Notes: generated from the sequence alone by a model not told the origin. DNA of 32,573 nucleotides from Bacteroidia bacterium (GCA_016786925.1 JAEUTU010000059.1:1-32573); one strand, 5' to 3'. Counted from the first letter of the stretch, positions 16,765 through 25,233 are shown. Numbers and translations: made by a program.

Positions 16765-18069
16765 ATGATCGAACAACTTTACCAGCACTTTCTGAAACAT
16801 CCATTAGTCTGCACAGACACAAGGGACATACAAGCCAACTCGATCTTTTTTGCATTAAAAGGTGCTAATTTTGATGGCAATAAATTCGCGGAACAGGCAC
16901 TAAACAGTGGTAGTGCAATTGCGGTTATTGATGATCCGGAATATAAAAAAGATGAGCGTTTCTTTTTGGTAAAAGATGTACTCACTGCACTTCAGGATCT
17001 GGCTAATTATCATAGAAAGCAGCTTTCCATACCGGTGATCGGAATAACAGGCTCGAACGGAAAAACAACATCAAAAGAATTAGTAAATAGTGTTTTAAGT
17101 AAAAAATACAAGGTTCTGGCGACCAAAGGCAATCTTAATAACCACATTGGAGTTCCACTAACATTACTGTCCATAACCAAAGAACATGAAATGGCTATTA
17201 TTGAAATGGGCGCCAATCATCAAGGAGAAATAGCACAGCTATGCGCTATTGCCGAACCTGATTTTGGGATCATTACCAATATTGGGAAAGCACATTTGGA
17301 AGGGTTCGGAGGAATAGAAGGAGTAAAAAAAGGGAAAAGCGAGATCTACCGATATCTTCAAGAAAAAAAAGGAAAAGTATTTGTGCATGGCGATGATGAA
17401 ACACTTGCTGAACTGGCTTTCAATAATGATAAGATAACCTACGGAACAAAAAAACTATACGACATCGTTGGAGCTGTTGTGAATACAGGAACAGAATTCA
17501 TTTCTTTTCAGTGGGCTACACGCTATACAGCAAGTTCGTTAAAAAGCGCACCGGTTGTTACAACTCAACTCGTGGGTATATACAATTACCATAATTTACT
17601 TTGTGCGGCTTGTGTAGGGAATTATTTTAAAATAGAAGATGAATTGATCAACCAGGCATTAACCGAGTACACGCCTTCTAATAACCGTTCGCAATTACAA
17701 AAAACAGCAAACAATACACTTATACTGGATTATTATAATGCCAATCCAACTAGTATGACAGCAGCCATTGAGAACTTTGCTAATTTAAAGCAGGAGAACA
17801 AAATGGCAATTTTAGGTGATATGCTTGAACTTGGAGAAGAAAGTCAGAAAGAGCACGAAGCGATCATCCAATTGCTCAAACAAAAAAACATTCAAGCACT
17901 TTTGGTTGGACCATTATTTTGCAATGCAGGGAATGGATCCACATTTCAATTATTCGCAAACAGCGATGATGCCAATGTTTATCTTCAATCAAAGCCTATA
18001 AAAAACGCGACCATTTTAATAAAAGGGTCGCGTGGAATAAAATTAGAAAAAGTATTGGATACACTTTAA
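16765..18069 (+). CDS. murF: UDP-N-acetylmuramoyl-tripeptide--D-alanyl-D-alanine ligase MurF
   Basis: A 434-residue cytoplasmic Mur ligase that adds D-Ala-D-Ala to UDP-MurNAc-tripeptide, the last cytoplasmic peptidoglycan precursor step. An N-terminal substrate domain with TDTRDIQANSIFFALKG (the MurF/MurE-type start) precedes the ATP-binding P-loop GITGSNGKTT at residues 93-102. Then come KGNLNNHIGVPLTLL, IIEMGANHQGEI and TNIGKAHLEGFGG (all classic MurF segments), and the C-terminal domain with LDYYNANPTSM and LGDMLELGEES. The length is normal. It follows nadE by 7 bp. Its TAA overlaps the TAA of the convergent trhO in a shared TTAA. Confidence 0.96.
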   Translation: MIEQLYQHFLKHPLVCTDTRDIQANSIFFALKGANFDGNKFAEQALNSGSAIAVIDDPEYKKDERFFLVKDVLTALQDLANYHRKQLSIPVIGITGSNGKTTSKELVNSVLSKKYKVLATKGNLNNHIGVPLTLLSITKEHEMAIIEMGANHQGEIAQLCAIAEPDFGIITNIGKAHLEGFGGIEGVKKGKSEIYRYLQEKKGKVFVHGDDETLAELAFNNDKITYGTKKLYDIVGAVVNTGTEFISFQWATRYTASSLKSAPVVTTQLVGIYNYHNLLCAACVGNYFKIEDELINQALTEYTPSNNRSQLQKTANNTLILDYYNANPTSMTAAIENFANLKQENKMAILGDMLELGEESQKEHEAIIQLLKQKNIQALLVGPLFCNAGNGSTFQLFANSDDANVYLQSKPIKNATILIKGSRGIKLEKVLDTL

Positions 18070-19121
18070 CTATCCAGCTTTGCTCCGGCAATAATATCTT
18101 TGAGATTCGGCCGCAAACGGCTTTTGTAAACCGACAAAGAATCTTGCTTTGTTCTTCCTCTGCGTATTTTTTTCTGCTCATCAATAGGTAGTGAAGCAAT
18201 ATGCATACATTCCGGAGTACAACAACCCTTCATTTTTTCTGCACATTTCTCGCATTGTATGAATAGTAAATGACAGTCGTCATTTGCACAATTCACATGT
18301 GTATCACAAGGTTCTCCACATTGATGGCATTGAGCAATAACATCATCTGTGATACGCTCTCCTACGCGCTCATCAAACACGAAGTTTTTTCCGATAAATT
18401 TCGAAGGCAAGCCCTCTGCTTTTATCTGACGAACATAGTCGATGATCCCTCCATGCAACTGATTCACATCTTTAAATCCATGATGTTTTAAGTAAGCACT
18501 TGCCTTCTCACAACGAACACCTCCTGTGCAATACATCAAGATCTTTTTATCCTTCTTATCCTTTAGTTCTTCTATCACCATTGGTAATTCTTCACGGAAA
18601 GTATCTGCATCCGGGCAGATCGCACCAACAAACTTACCTACTTCTGTTTCATAGTGATTACGCATATCCACAATGATCGTCTCCGGATCTTCCATGGCTT
18701 GATTGAATTCCTTTGCACTTAAATGATTTCCAACATTTGTAACATCAAATGCATGATCATCTAAACCATCGGCAACGATCTTGTGACGAACTTTGATCGT
18801 TAGTTTATAGAATGATTTTCCATCATCTTCAACTGCGATTTTAAATGGGATACCGGCAAACTTAGGATCAGCATGCAGGTTATATTTGAATATCTCCCAA
18901 TTCTCTTCAGGAACACTCATTTGAGCATTGATTCCCTCACGGGCAACATATATCCGCCCAAGAATATTCAGGGAATTCCATTGTTTAAATAAATTGTCGC
19001 GAAGCTCCTTCGGATCGTCAATGATCACATAGCGGTAAAACGAAACAGTGATGCGTTTGATCGACTCTTCCTGAATTCGTTTTTTAAGCTCCTTTTTGTT
19101 AACTCTGTTATGCAAGAACAT
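18066..19121 (-). CDS. trhO: tRNA uridine(34) hydroxylase TrhO (rhodanese-like, YceA family)
   Basis: A 351-residue cytoplasmic protein of the TrhO/YceA family, which makes 5-hydroxyuridine at position 34 of tRNA using oxygen. It has the N-terminal acylphosphatase-like domain (ITVSFYRYVIIDDP, GRIYVAREGINAQMSVP), then a rhodanese domain (IIVDMRNHYETEVGKFVGA) with active-site loop YCTGGVRCEKAS carrying the catalytic Cys. A Cys-rich tail follows (CHQCGEPCDTHVNC, CHLLFIQCEKC, GCCTPEC), which is characteristic of the family. The length is normal. It is convergent with murF and overlaps it by 4 bp (TTAA). A -7 promoter box lies 25 bp upstream of its ATG. Confidence 0.94.
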   Translation of the reverse strand: MFLHNRVNKKELKKRIQEESIKRITVSFYRYVIIDDPKELRDNLFKQWNSLNILGRIYVAREGINAQMSVPEENWEIFKYNLHADPKFAGIPFKIAVEDDGKSFYKLTIKVRHKIVADGLDDHAFDVTNVGNHLSAKEFNQAMEDPETIIVDMRNHYETEVGKFVGAICPDADTFREELPMVIEELKDKKDKKILMYCTGGVRCEKASAYLKHHGFKDVNQLHGGIIDYVRQIKAEGLPSKFIGKNFVFDERVGERITDDVIAQCHQCGEPCDTHVNCANDDCHLLFIQCEKCAEKMKGCCTPECMHIASLPIDEQKKIRRGRTKQDSLSVYKSRLRPNLKDIIAGAKLDS

Positions 19122-19145
19122 AGTGTCAGGGATTTAAAATTTTGA

Positions 19146-19153
19146 CAAAAGTA
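19146..19153 (-). promoter_or_regulatory. trhO -7 box
   Basis: On the minus strand TACTTTTG matches TAnnTTTG, with its downstream edge 24 bp before the trhO ATG. No clear -33 TTG is at the right spacing. Confidence 0.5.
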
Positions 19154-19270
19154 CATCTTTTTGGCAGTAATATGAATTAACAGCTCATTGTTACTGAATT
19201 ATGGCAAATTCCTTTTGTATTTAGAATTAATTAATGATATTTAACCCATTAATAATTACCCAACAAGTAT

Positions 19271-20221
19271 ATGCCCACGAAAGATAAAATCCTTGTGATC
19301 GGCTCATCCGGACAGATAGGAACCGAATTGGTTCAAAATTTACGGGAGATCTACGGAATAGACGGAGTTATTGCATCCGATGTAAAAGTTACGGAACAAG
19401 CCAAAGACGGCCCATTTGAAGTGATCGATGTCATGAATGCCAGTGCACTACTTGAAATTGTTAAACGTCATCAGGTCACTGAAATTTACTTATTAGCTGC
19501 ACTGCTTTCTGCAACAGCCGAAAAGATGCCAAAATTTGGCTGGGATCTGAATATGCAAGGTTTATTCAATGTACTTGATCTTGCTAAAGAAAAGATCATT
19601 AAAAAAGTTTACTGGCCAAGTTCTATTGCTGTTTTTGGTCCCAATACCCCAAAAGTAGATACGCCACAATACACCATTATGGAGCCTAGCACAGTATATG
19701 GCATTAGCAAACAGGCTGGGGAACGCTGGTGTGAGTATTATTTCAATAAATATAATGTTGATGTCAGAAGTTTAAGATACCCGGGATTGATCGGTTGGAA
19801 ATCCGCTCCGGGCGGAGGGACAACGGATTATGCCGTTCATATTTTTCACGAAGCATTGAAAACCGGTAAATACGAATGTTTTTTATCTGAAAACACTACA
19901 CTGCCGATGATGCACATGGAAGATGCTATAAACGCTACTATTGGAATTATGCAGGCAGATGCTTCAAAAGTGAAGATCCGATCAAGCTATAACCTTGGTG
20001 GCTTTAGCTTTTCCCCAAAAGAAATAGCTGCTGAGATACAAAAACATATTCCAAATTTTAGTATTAGTTATAATCCGGATTCCAGACAGCAGATCGCGGA
20101 TAGCTGGCCTCAGAGTATAAATGATGAATATGCCAGAAAAGATTGGGGGTGGAACCCTAAATATGATTTAAAAAGCCTAACAATCAACATGTTAGAAAAT
20201 TTAAAGAAAAATTATCAATAA
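19271..20221 (+). CDS. SDR-type L-threonine 3-dehydrogenase (NAD-dependent epimerase/dehydratase family)
   Basis: A 316-residue extended short-chain dehydrogenase. The NAD-binding glycine motif GSSGQIG is at residues 11-17, the Asp that selects NAD follows (IASDV), and the catalytic YxxxK is in STVYGISKQAGE. Segments WPSSIAVFGP, RYPGLIGWKSAPGGGTTDYA, TTLPMMHMEDAI and YNLGGFSFSPKEIA are typical of the UDP-galactose-epimerase-like L-threonine dehydrogenases found in Flavobacterium and Cytophaga relatives. Such enzymes oxidise L-threonine to 2-amino-3-oxobutyrate, which goes to glycine and acetyl-CoA with Kbl; no kbl gene is in the window. The gene stands alone, with 149 bp upstream and 142 bp downstream. 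A generic epimerase is the main alternative. Confidence 0.85.
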   Translation: MPTKDKILVIGSSGQIGTELVQNLREIYGIDGVIASDVKVTEQAKDGPFEVIDVMNASALLEIVKRHQVTEIYLLAALLSATAEKMPKFGWDLNMQGLFNVLDLAKEKIIKKVYWPSSIAVFGPNTPKVDTPQYTIMEPSTVYGISKQAGERWCEYYFNKYNVDVRSLRYPGLIGWKSAPGGGTTDYAVHIFHEALKTGKYECFLSENTTLPMMHMEDAINATIGIMQADASKVKIRSSYNLGGFSFSPKEIAAEIQKHIPNFSISYNPDSRQQIADSWPQSINDEYARKDWGWNPKYDLKSLTINMLENLKKNYQ

Positions 20222-20363
20222 TTGAAACCAATTCATTCTTTTCTCGTAAAAAACACATACAAATTTTAGTCGGATGAATATAGCGGTTGGTCTAAAAGTT
20301 GTTTGAGAACTGATAAAATGATTATAATTTAGTGAAGACATTGAAATCCACATTTCTACTCAG

Positions 20364-21248
20364 ATGAAAAAATTTATACTAATATTCTTATTCGTAACCT
20401 GCGAGATCGCCATTGCGCAATCTTTCTCTATGTCCGGTAAAGACACAATCAATTTTACCGATGCTGCAGGTAAGCGCCAAGGGAAATGGAGAATACTAAA
20501 CAGTATGCTTCACAAGCCGGGTTATAAAGATGACCAAGTAGTAGAAGAAGGAAAATACATCGACAGTAAGAAGACCGGTGCTTGGAAAGAATATTATCCG
20601 AATGCAAACGTTAAAAGTGTGATCACTTACGAAAACAACCGTCCGAATGGCTATGCTAAAATGTACCATGACAATGGAAAGATTAAAGAAGAAGGCCTTT
20701 GGAAAAACAACCGTTGGGTTGGTGATTACAAATTATACTATGAAAACGGTCAGGTTCAGCAGGAATTTAAATTCAACGCATCCGGAAAACGTGAAGGCGC
20801 TCAAAAATACTATTACGAAAATGGTCAGGTTATGATCGAAGGAAATTGGGCGGAAGGAAAAGAAGCAGGAGTTGTGAAAGAATATTACGAAAATGGTGAT
20901 ATCCGTTCTGAAAAAAGTTTTAATGGCGGTAACATAGATGTTGCAAAAACAAAGACCTACGAGCCTAAGAAACCGATCGCTAAGAAAGAAGAAACACCAG
21001 TAGTTAAAGAAGCACCTCCTGTTGTAGCTGCAAAAACAGAAAAAGACAACTTAGGTAAAGTATTTAACGGTGAAGGTTATTGGAAGCTTTATAACGTAAA
21101 TAAACAAGTATCGAAAGATGGCACTTTCAGCAAAAACAGACTTATTGATGGAAAAGTTTACCATTACAATAGCGATGGTATCCTAACCCGTATAGCAGTT
21201 TACAAAGGCGGAAAATACGTTGGTGATGCCGTTATGGAAGAACAATAA
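20364..21248 (+). CDS. Exported MORN-repeat (YwqK-like) protein
   Basis: A 294-residue exported protein. Signal peptide MKKFILIFLFVTCEIAIA is followed by Gln. Residues about 35-190 hold six or so MORN_2-type repeats of about 22-25 residues with the pattern G.W.EYY.NG.(I/V)..E..(F/W)..G (for example KMYHDNGKIKEEGLWKNN and KYYYENGQVMIEGNWAEG). A Lys/Pro/Glu-rich linker (about 195-228) separates them from two more C-terminal units (GYWKLYNVNKQVSKDG, KVYHYNSDGILTRIAVYKGG). Database labels of toxin-antitoxin YwqK antitoxin are common for this repeat, but no toxin gene is nearby and the protein is exported. A surface or periplasmic scaffold role is more likely. Function is unknown. Confidence 0.8.
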   Translation: MKKFILIFLFVTCEIAIAQSFSMSGKDTINFTDAAGKRQGKWRILNSMLHKPGYKDDQVVEEGKYIDSKKTGAWKEYYPNANVKSVITYENNRPNGYAKMYHDNGKIKEEGLWKNNRWVGDYKLYYENGQVQQEFKFNASGKREGAQKYYYENGQVMIEGNWAEGKEAGVVKEYYENGDIRSEKSFNGGNIDVAKTKTYEPKKPIAKKEETPVVKEAPPVVAAKTEKDNLGKVFNGEGYWKLYNVNKQVSKDGTFSKNRLIDGKVYHYNSDGILTRIAVYKGGKYVGDAVMEEQ

Positions 21249-21277
21249 TTTCTATTCCAAAATCCTAAAAAACTTAA

Positions 21278-21285
21278 TACCTTTG
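21278..21285 (+). promoter_or_regulatory. cysS -7 box
   Basis: TACCTTTG matches TAnnTTTG. The predicted start point (near 21291) falls within the left arm of the hairpin that follows, about 30 bp before the cysS ATG. No -33 TTG is seen at normal spacing. Confidence 0.4.
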
Positions 21286-21314
21286 GACTTATGATTTATT
21301 CATAAGTCCTTTTT
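21285..21314 (+). terminator. Intrinsic terminator between the MORN gene and cysS
   Basis: GGACTTATGA (21285-21294) pairs perfectly with TCATAAGTCC (21300-21309) around the loop TTTAT, and TTTTTA follows. It ends the MORN-protein transcript. The cysS ATG is 11 bp after the stem, so cysS needs a promoter that starts at or inside this element. Confidence 0.85.
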
Positions 21315-21319
21315 ATTTT

Positions 21320-22792
21320 ATGGAACACCAATTACAGATCTACAATACACTCTCTCGAAAGAAAGAACTTTTCAAACCGATTAATCCAGGAATGGTGGGC
21401 ATGTATGTGTGTGGCCCAACCGTTTACAGTGATGTGCATTTAGGTAATTGCCGCACATTCATTTCGTTTGACCTTATCTATAGATATTTACTACACTTAG
21501 GATATAAAGTACGTTATGTGCGAAATATAACTGATGCAGGACATTTGGAAGGCGACCGTGATGAAGGAGATGATAAATTTGCTAAGAAAGCAAAATTAGA
21601 GCAGCTTGAACCGATGGAGATCGTTCAGCGATACACCTTGGGATTCCATGATGTAATGCGCGAATTCAACACATTACCTCCAAGCATTGAGCCCACTGCT
21701 ACAGGACACATCTGTGAGCAAATAGAAATGGCCAAAGAGATCATTGCCAAAGGATATGCTTATGAAGTAAATGGAACCGTTTATTTTGATGTAGAAAAAT
21801 ACAACAAAGAATTTTCTTACGGGCAATTGACCAATCGTAAGCTGGAAGAACTATTGGAAGGCACCCGTGAATTGGGCGGACAAGACGAGAAAAAAGGAAG
21901 GTTGGACTTTGCACTTTGGATAAAAGCAAAACCGGAACACATCATGCGCTGGCCATCTCCTTGGGGATGGGGCTTTCCCGGATGGCACATTGAATGTTCA
22001 GCTATGAGTTCAAAATACTTAGGCGATACATTTGACATTCATGGTGGAGGGATGGACCTACAAGCTACACATCATACCAATGAAATTGCTCAATCACAAG
22101 CTTGTAATCATAAAGCTCCGGTAAACTATTGGATGCACACCAACATGCTGACAGTAAACGGTACACGCATGAGTAAGAGTGCAGGCAACGGATTTCTACC
22201 GGGAGAACTATTTACAGGAAATCATCCTCTGCTAGAAAAAGGATATAGCCCAATGGCTGTGCGTTTCTTTATGATGCAAACAAACTACAGAAGCACACTC
22301 GACTTTTCAAACGAAGCATTACAAGCTTCCGAAAAAGGATATGCACGCTTGATGAACGCCATAAAACTATTGGATAATTTAAAAACATCAAGCACCTCTA
22401 CCTCCAACATTCAGGAGCTCAAGAAGAAATGCTATGAAGCTATGAATGATGATTTTAATGCTCCAATATTGGTAGCCAATCTATTTGAAGGAGCAAGGAT
22501 TATCAACTCTGTAAACGATGGAAAAGAAAGTATTTCTGCAGAAGATCTACAAACTTTAAAGGAAACGATGCACAACTTCGTATTTGATGTATTGGGATTG
22601 AAGAATGAAAGCTCTAATACATCTAAAGATAAGGCATTACAAGGAGTAATGGACATTATATTAGATATTAGAAAAGAAGCAAAAGCGAAAAAAGATTTCG
22701 CCACATCCGATAAACTAAGAGATGATCTGGCAAAAAATAACATTACAATTAAAGATACCAAAGATGGAGTTACTTGGTCGATTCAAGAATAA
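21320..22792 (+). CDS. cysS: Cysteinyl-tRNA synthetase CysS
   Basis: A 490-residue class I aminoacyl-tRNA synthetase charging tRNA-Cys. It has the zinc-site Cys31 in MYVCGPTVYSDVHLGNCR, with the HIGH-type motif HLGN at 40-43. Next are RNITDAGHLEGDRDEGDDK, the insertion with the GRLDFALWKxxKPE-like block, GWHIECSAMS and DIHGGGMDLQATHHTNE (further zinc ligands), and the KMSKS-type loop RMSKSAGN near residue 283. The C-terminal helical anticodon-binding part ends with the usual RDDLAKNNITIKDTKDG-type segment. Length and domain order are complete. The glutaminyl cyclase gene starts inside its last 29 bp, indicating translational coupling. Confidence 0.97.
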   Translation: MEHQLQIYNTLSRKKELFKPINPGMVGMYVCGPTVYSDVHLGNCRTFISFDLIYRYLLHLGYKVRYVRNITDAGHLEGDRDEGDDKFAKKAKLEQLEPMEIVQRYTLGFHDVMREFNTLPPSIEPTATGHICEQIEMAKEIIAKGYAYEVNGTVYFDVEKYNKEFSYGQLTNRKLEELLEGTRELGGQDEKKGRLDFALWIKAKPEHIMRWPSPWGWGFPGWHIECSAMSSKYLGDTFDIHGGGMDLQATHHTNEIAQSQACNHKAPVNYWMHTNMLTVNGTRMSKSAGNGFLPGELFTGNHPLLEKGYSPMAVRFFMMQTNYRSTLDFSNEALQASEKGYARLMNAIKLLDNLKTSSTSTSNIQELKKKCYEAMNDDFNAPILVANLFEGARIINSVNDGKESISAEDLQTLKETMHNFVFDVLGLKNESSNTSKDKALQGVMDIILDIRKEAKAKKDFATSDKLRDDLAKNNITIKDTKDGVTWSIQE

Positions 22793-23759
22793 GACAATTA
22801 TTTTTTTAGGATGCGGTATTACACTTCTCTCTGCATGTAGCAATGATCCGGAACAACCTACAGGGAATAATACTACTCCAAAAGTAGAAGCAAAAAAAAT
22901 TCCTGCACCCGATTTTAATGCGGACTCAGCTTACTCCTATGTGAAGGCACAAGTTGATTTTGGACCGCGAGTTCCCGGCACACCTGCACATGCAAAATGC
23001 GCTGATTTCCTTTCCGGGAAATTAAAATCATTGGGTTTTGATGTGATCGTTCAAAATGCAACCATCACCACCTTTGATCAAAAGAAGTTCATTCTAAAAA
23101 ACATCATTGGTTCCTTCAAACCCGAATTGCAAAGCCGAATCATGCTATGCTCACATTGGGATACACGACCTTGGGCCGATGAAGATACAAAAGATGCAGA
23201 TAAGCCATTTGATAGTGCCAACGATGGTCCTAGTGGCGTTGGGGTTGCTCTTGAAGTAGCACGTCAGGTAAGTTTAAAACATCCTAACATCGGTATTGAC
23301 GTTATATTTTTTGATCTGGAAGATTGGGGAACCAGTGGTGATAATGACTCCTGGTGTTTGGGTTCTCAATACTGGGCAAAGAACATGCACAAACCAAATT
23401 ACTATGCTAATTTCGGAATACTTATGGACATGGTTGGTGCTCCAAATGCTATCTTCCCGAAAGAAGGAAACTCAGTACAAATGGCAAGTGCTGCTGTAGA
23501 GAAAGTATGGAAAGCAGCTAATGAGGCAGGATACGGAAATTATTTTGTTTCACAGACCCGTCATTTTGTAGGAACAGATGACCATATTCCTGTTAACAAG
23601 GCCGGAATACCATGTATTGATATCATTGAGTACAATCAAACTACGGGTGGATTCGGAGATTATCATCACACACATAAAGACAATATGGATGTGATCGACA
23701 AGAACACGTTAAAAGCAGTGGGACAAACCCTATTAGAGGTGATCTATTCTGAAAAATAA
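22764..23759 (+). CDS. Lipoprotein glutaminyl cyclase (M28-family glutaminyl-peptide cyclotransferase)
   Basis: A 331-residue M28-fold enzyme that converts N-terminal Gln to pyroglutamate. I chose the ATG at 22764, because MELLGRFKNKTIIFLGCGIT leads into the lipobox LLSAC (Cys25). An ATG 42 bp further upstream would give an atypical N-terminus. The zinc-site pattern is that of bacterial animal-type cyclases: CSHWDTRPWADEDTKD, FDSANDGPSGVGVALE (metal Asp), FFDLEDWG (Glu) and DYHHTHKDNMD (metal His). QVDFGPRVPGTPAH is the usual start of the domain. It is anchored by lipid and so acts in the periplasm. It overlaps cysS by 29 bp and the GT9 gene by 1 bp (TAATG). An M28 aminopeptidase is the alternative, but HWDTRPWADED favours the cyclase. 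Confidence 0.86.
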   Translation: MELLGRFKNKTIIFLGCGITLLSACSNDPEQPTGNNTTPKVEAKKIPAPDFNADSAYSYVKAQVDFGPRVPGTPAHAKCADFLSGKLKSLGFDVIVQNATITTFDQKKFILKNIIGSFKPELQSRIMLCSHWDTRPWADEDTKDADKPFDSANDGPSGVGVALEVARQVSLKHPNIGIDVIFFDLEDWGTSGDNDSWCLGSQYWAKNMHKPNYYANFGILMDMVGAPNAIFPKEGNSVQMASAAVEKVWKAANEAGYGNYFVSQTRHFVGTDDHIPVNKAGIPCIDIIEYNQTTGGFGDYHHTHKDNMDVIDKNTLKAVGQTLLEVIYSEK

Positions 23760-24721
23760 TGAAAAAGATCCTCATCATCCGCTTTAGTTCTATTGGCGAC
23801 ATTGTGCTCACAACACCGGTTATTCGCTGTATAAAACAACAAAAGCCGGAAATTGAGATCCATTATCTTACGAAGAAAAGTTTCAAAGGTATTTTAGAAA
23901 ACAATCCTTACATCACTAAGGTTCATACGATCGATAAAGATGTGAAAGAGATCGCAGCCGAATTAAAAAAAGAGAAATTCGATTTCGTTGTTGATCTGCA
24001 TAACAATTTACGTTCGCTTCAAACCAAACGTATCATTGGAAAATCCTCCTCTTCTTTCAAAAAATTAAATTTTAAAAAGTGGATCCTGGTGAACTTCAAG
24101 ATCAACCGCATGCCCGCTCTACATGTTGTTGACCGGTATATGCAAACTGTTGAGCACTTAGGGATCAAAAACGACAAGAAAGGATTGGATTATTTTATTC
24201 CTGATCAGGATAAAGTGAACATCAGCACCTTCCCTCCTACTCATCAAAGAAAATACATAGGGTTTGTGATCGGAGCCAAACATACGACCAAACAATTGCC
24301 TACTGAGAAGATCATCTCTATTTGTAAAAAATTAGAGCAGCCAATTGTTTTATTGGGAGGCAAGGAAGATCGTGAAAGAGCAGAAAGCATTGCAAAAGCA
24401 GTAGGTAGTTCTGTCTACAATGCTTGTGGTATATATAATTTGAATCAATCGGCATCTATCATTCAACAAGCCGAAAAGATCATTACACATGATACCGGTT
24501 TAATGCATATAGCAGCCGCCTTCAAAAAACCGATTATCTCTATCTGGGGAAATACAGTTCCTGCATTTGGATTTACCCCTTATCTACCTGGCGAACATTC
24601 AAAAATTGTGGAAGTAAAAGATCTATCCTGCCGGCCATGCTCTAAGATCGGCCACATGAAATGCCCTAAAGGACATTTTAAATGTATGATGGAAATTGAT
24701 GAGAAAGAAATTATCAATTAA
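23759..24721 (+). CDS. Glycosyltransferase family 9 (heptosyltransferase-like)
   Basis: A 320-residue cytoplasmic GT-B glycosyltransferase of family 9, which adds heptose or related sugars in lipopolysaccharide core synthesis. The N-terminal MKKILIIRFSSIGDIVLTTP is the family signature, followed by DFVVDLHNNLRS. The C-terminal nucleotide-binding half has GFVIGAKHTTKQLPTEK, PIVLLGGKEDRE and HDTGLMHIAAAFKKPIISIWG. The tail CRPCSKIGHMKCPKGHFKC is Cys-rich and also typical (SCRPC...C..GHF.C). Its ATG overlaps the preceding stop as TAATG. Its stop shares TTAA with the convergent thioesterase. The sugar specificity cannot be told from the sequence. Confidence 0.9.
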   Translation: MKKILIIRFSSIGDIVLTTPVIRCIKQQKPEIEIHYLTKKSFKGILENNPYITKVHTIDKDVKEIAAELKKEKFDFVVDLHNNLRSLQTKRIIGKSSSSFKKLNFKKWILVNFKINRMPALHVVDRYMQTVEHLGIKNDKKGLDYFIPDQDKVNISTFPPTHQRKYIGFVIGAKHTTKQLPTEKIISICKKLEQPIVLLGGKEDRERAESIAKAVGSSVYNACGIYNLNQSASIIQQAEKIITHDTGLMHIAAAFKKPIISIWGNTVPAFGFTPYLPGEHSKIVEVKDLSCRPCSKIGHMKCPKGHFKCMMEIDEKEIIN

Positions 24722-25233
24722 GCTTCCATAAACAAAGCTTTTAACTCTGTTGCATCTGAAGGTTTCATTTTTCCGGCTAGGATCAAACTCAATTGCTTTC
24801 TTCTCAATGCGCCTTCATAACGTTTCTTTTCTTCTTCTGTTTCAGGAATAAGCGGAGGAACAGGTAGTGGAGAACCATTCTGGTCAACAGCAACAAATGA
24901 ATAGATCGCTTCATTCGCTTTGATCTTTTCACCGGAAACAGGATCTTCAACCCAAACATCGATGAACACTTCCATAGAAGTACTGAATGCACGTGAAACC
25001 TTTGCTTCTAGGGTTACCAGACTGGCATGATTGATCGGCATGTTAAATGACACATTATTTACTGAGGCTGTTACAACCACTCTGCGACAGTGGCGGTGTG
25101 CAGAAATAGAAGCCACAATATCCATCCATTGCAATAACTGCCCTCCAAATAAATTACCTAATGTATTGGTATCATTCGGAAGAACAACTTGTGTTTGAAT
25201 GGTTAACGATTCTTTGGGTGATTTGCCTTTCAT
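24718..25233 (-). CDS. Hotdog-fold acyl-CoA thioesterase
   Basis: A 171-residue cytoplasmic thioesterase of the YciA/BACH type. I chose the ATG at 25233 (MKGKSPKESLTIQTQVVLPN): an 18-codon upstream extension is possible, but a -7 promoter box at 25275-25282 would place the transcript start inside it. The hotdog domain shows NTLGNLFGGQLLQWMDIVAS (catalytic Asp/Asn region), VTASVNNVSFNMPI, LVTLEAKVSRAFSTSMEVFI and IYSFVAVDQNGSPLPVPPL, the usual end of the domain. A basic tail with ERKxYEGALRRKQ-like sequence follows. It hydrolyses acyl-CoA to free acid and CoA; chain-length preference is unknown. It converges on the GT9 gene, sharing TTAA, and diverges from hemJ. Confidence 0.9.
   Translation of the reverse strand: MKGKSPKESLTIQTQVVLPNDTNTLGNLFGGQLLQWMDIVASISAHRHCRRVVVTASVNNVSFNMPINHASLVTLEAKVSRAFSTSMEVFIDVWVEDPVSGEKIKANEAIYSFVAVDQNGSPLPVPPLIPETEEEKKRYEGALRRKQLSLILAGKMKPSDATELKALFMEA

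Noticed and set aside
20364..21248. Toxin-antitoxin antitoxin (YwqK label) reading of the MORN protein
   Set aside because: It has a signal peptide and no toxin gene beside it. The label comes only from the repeat type.
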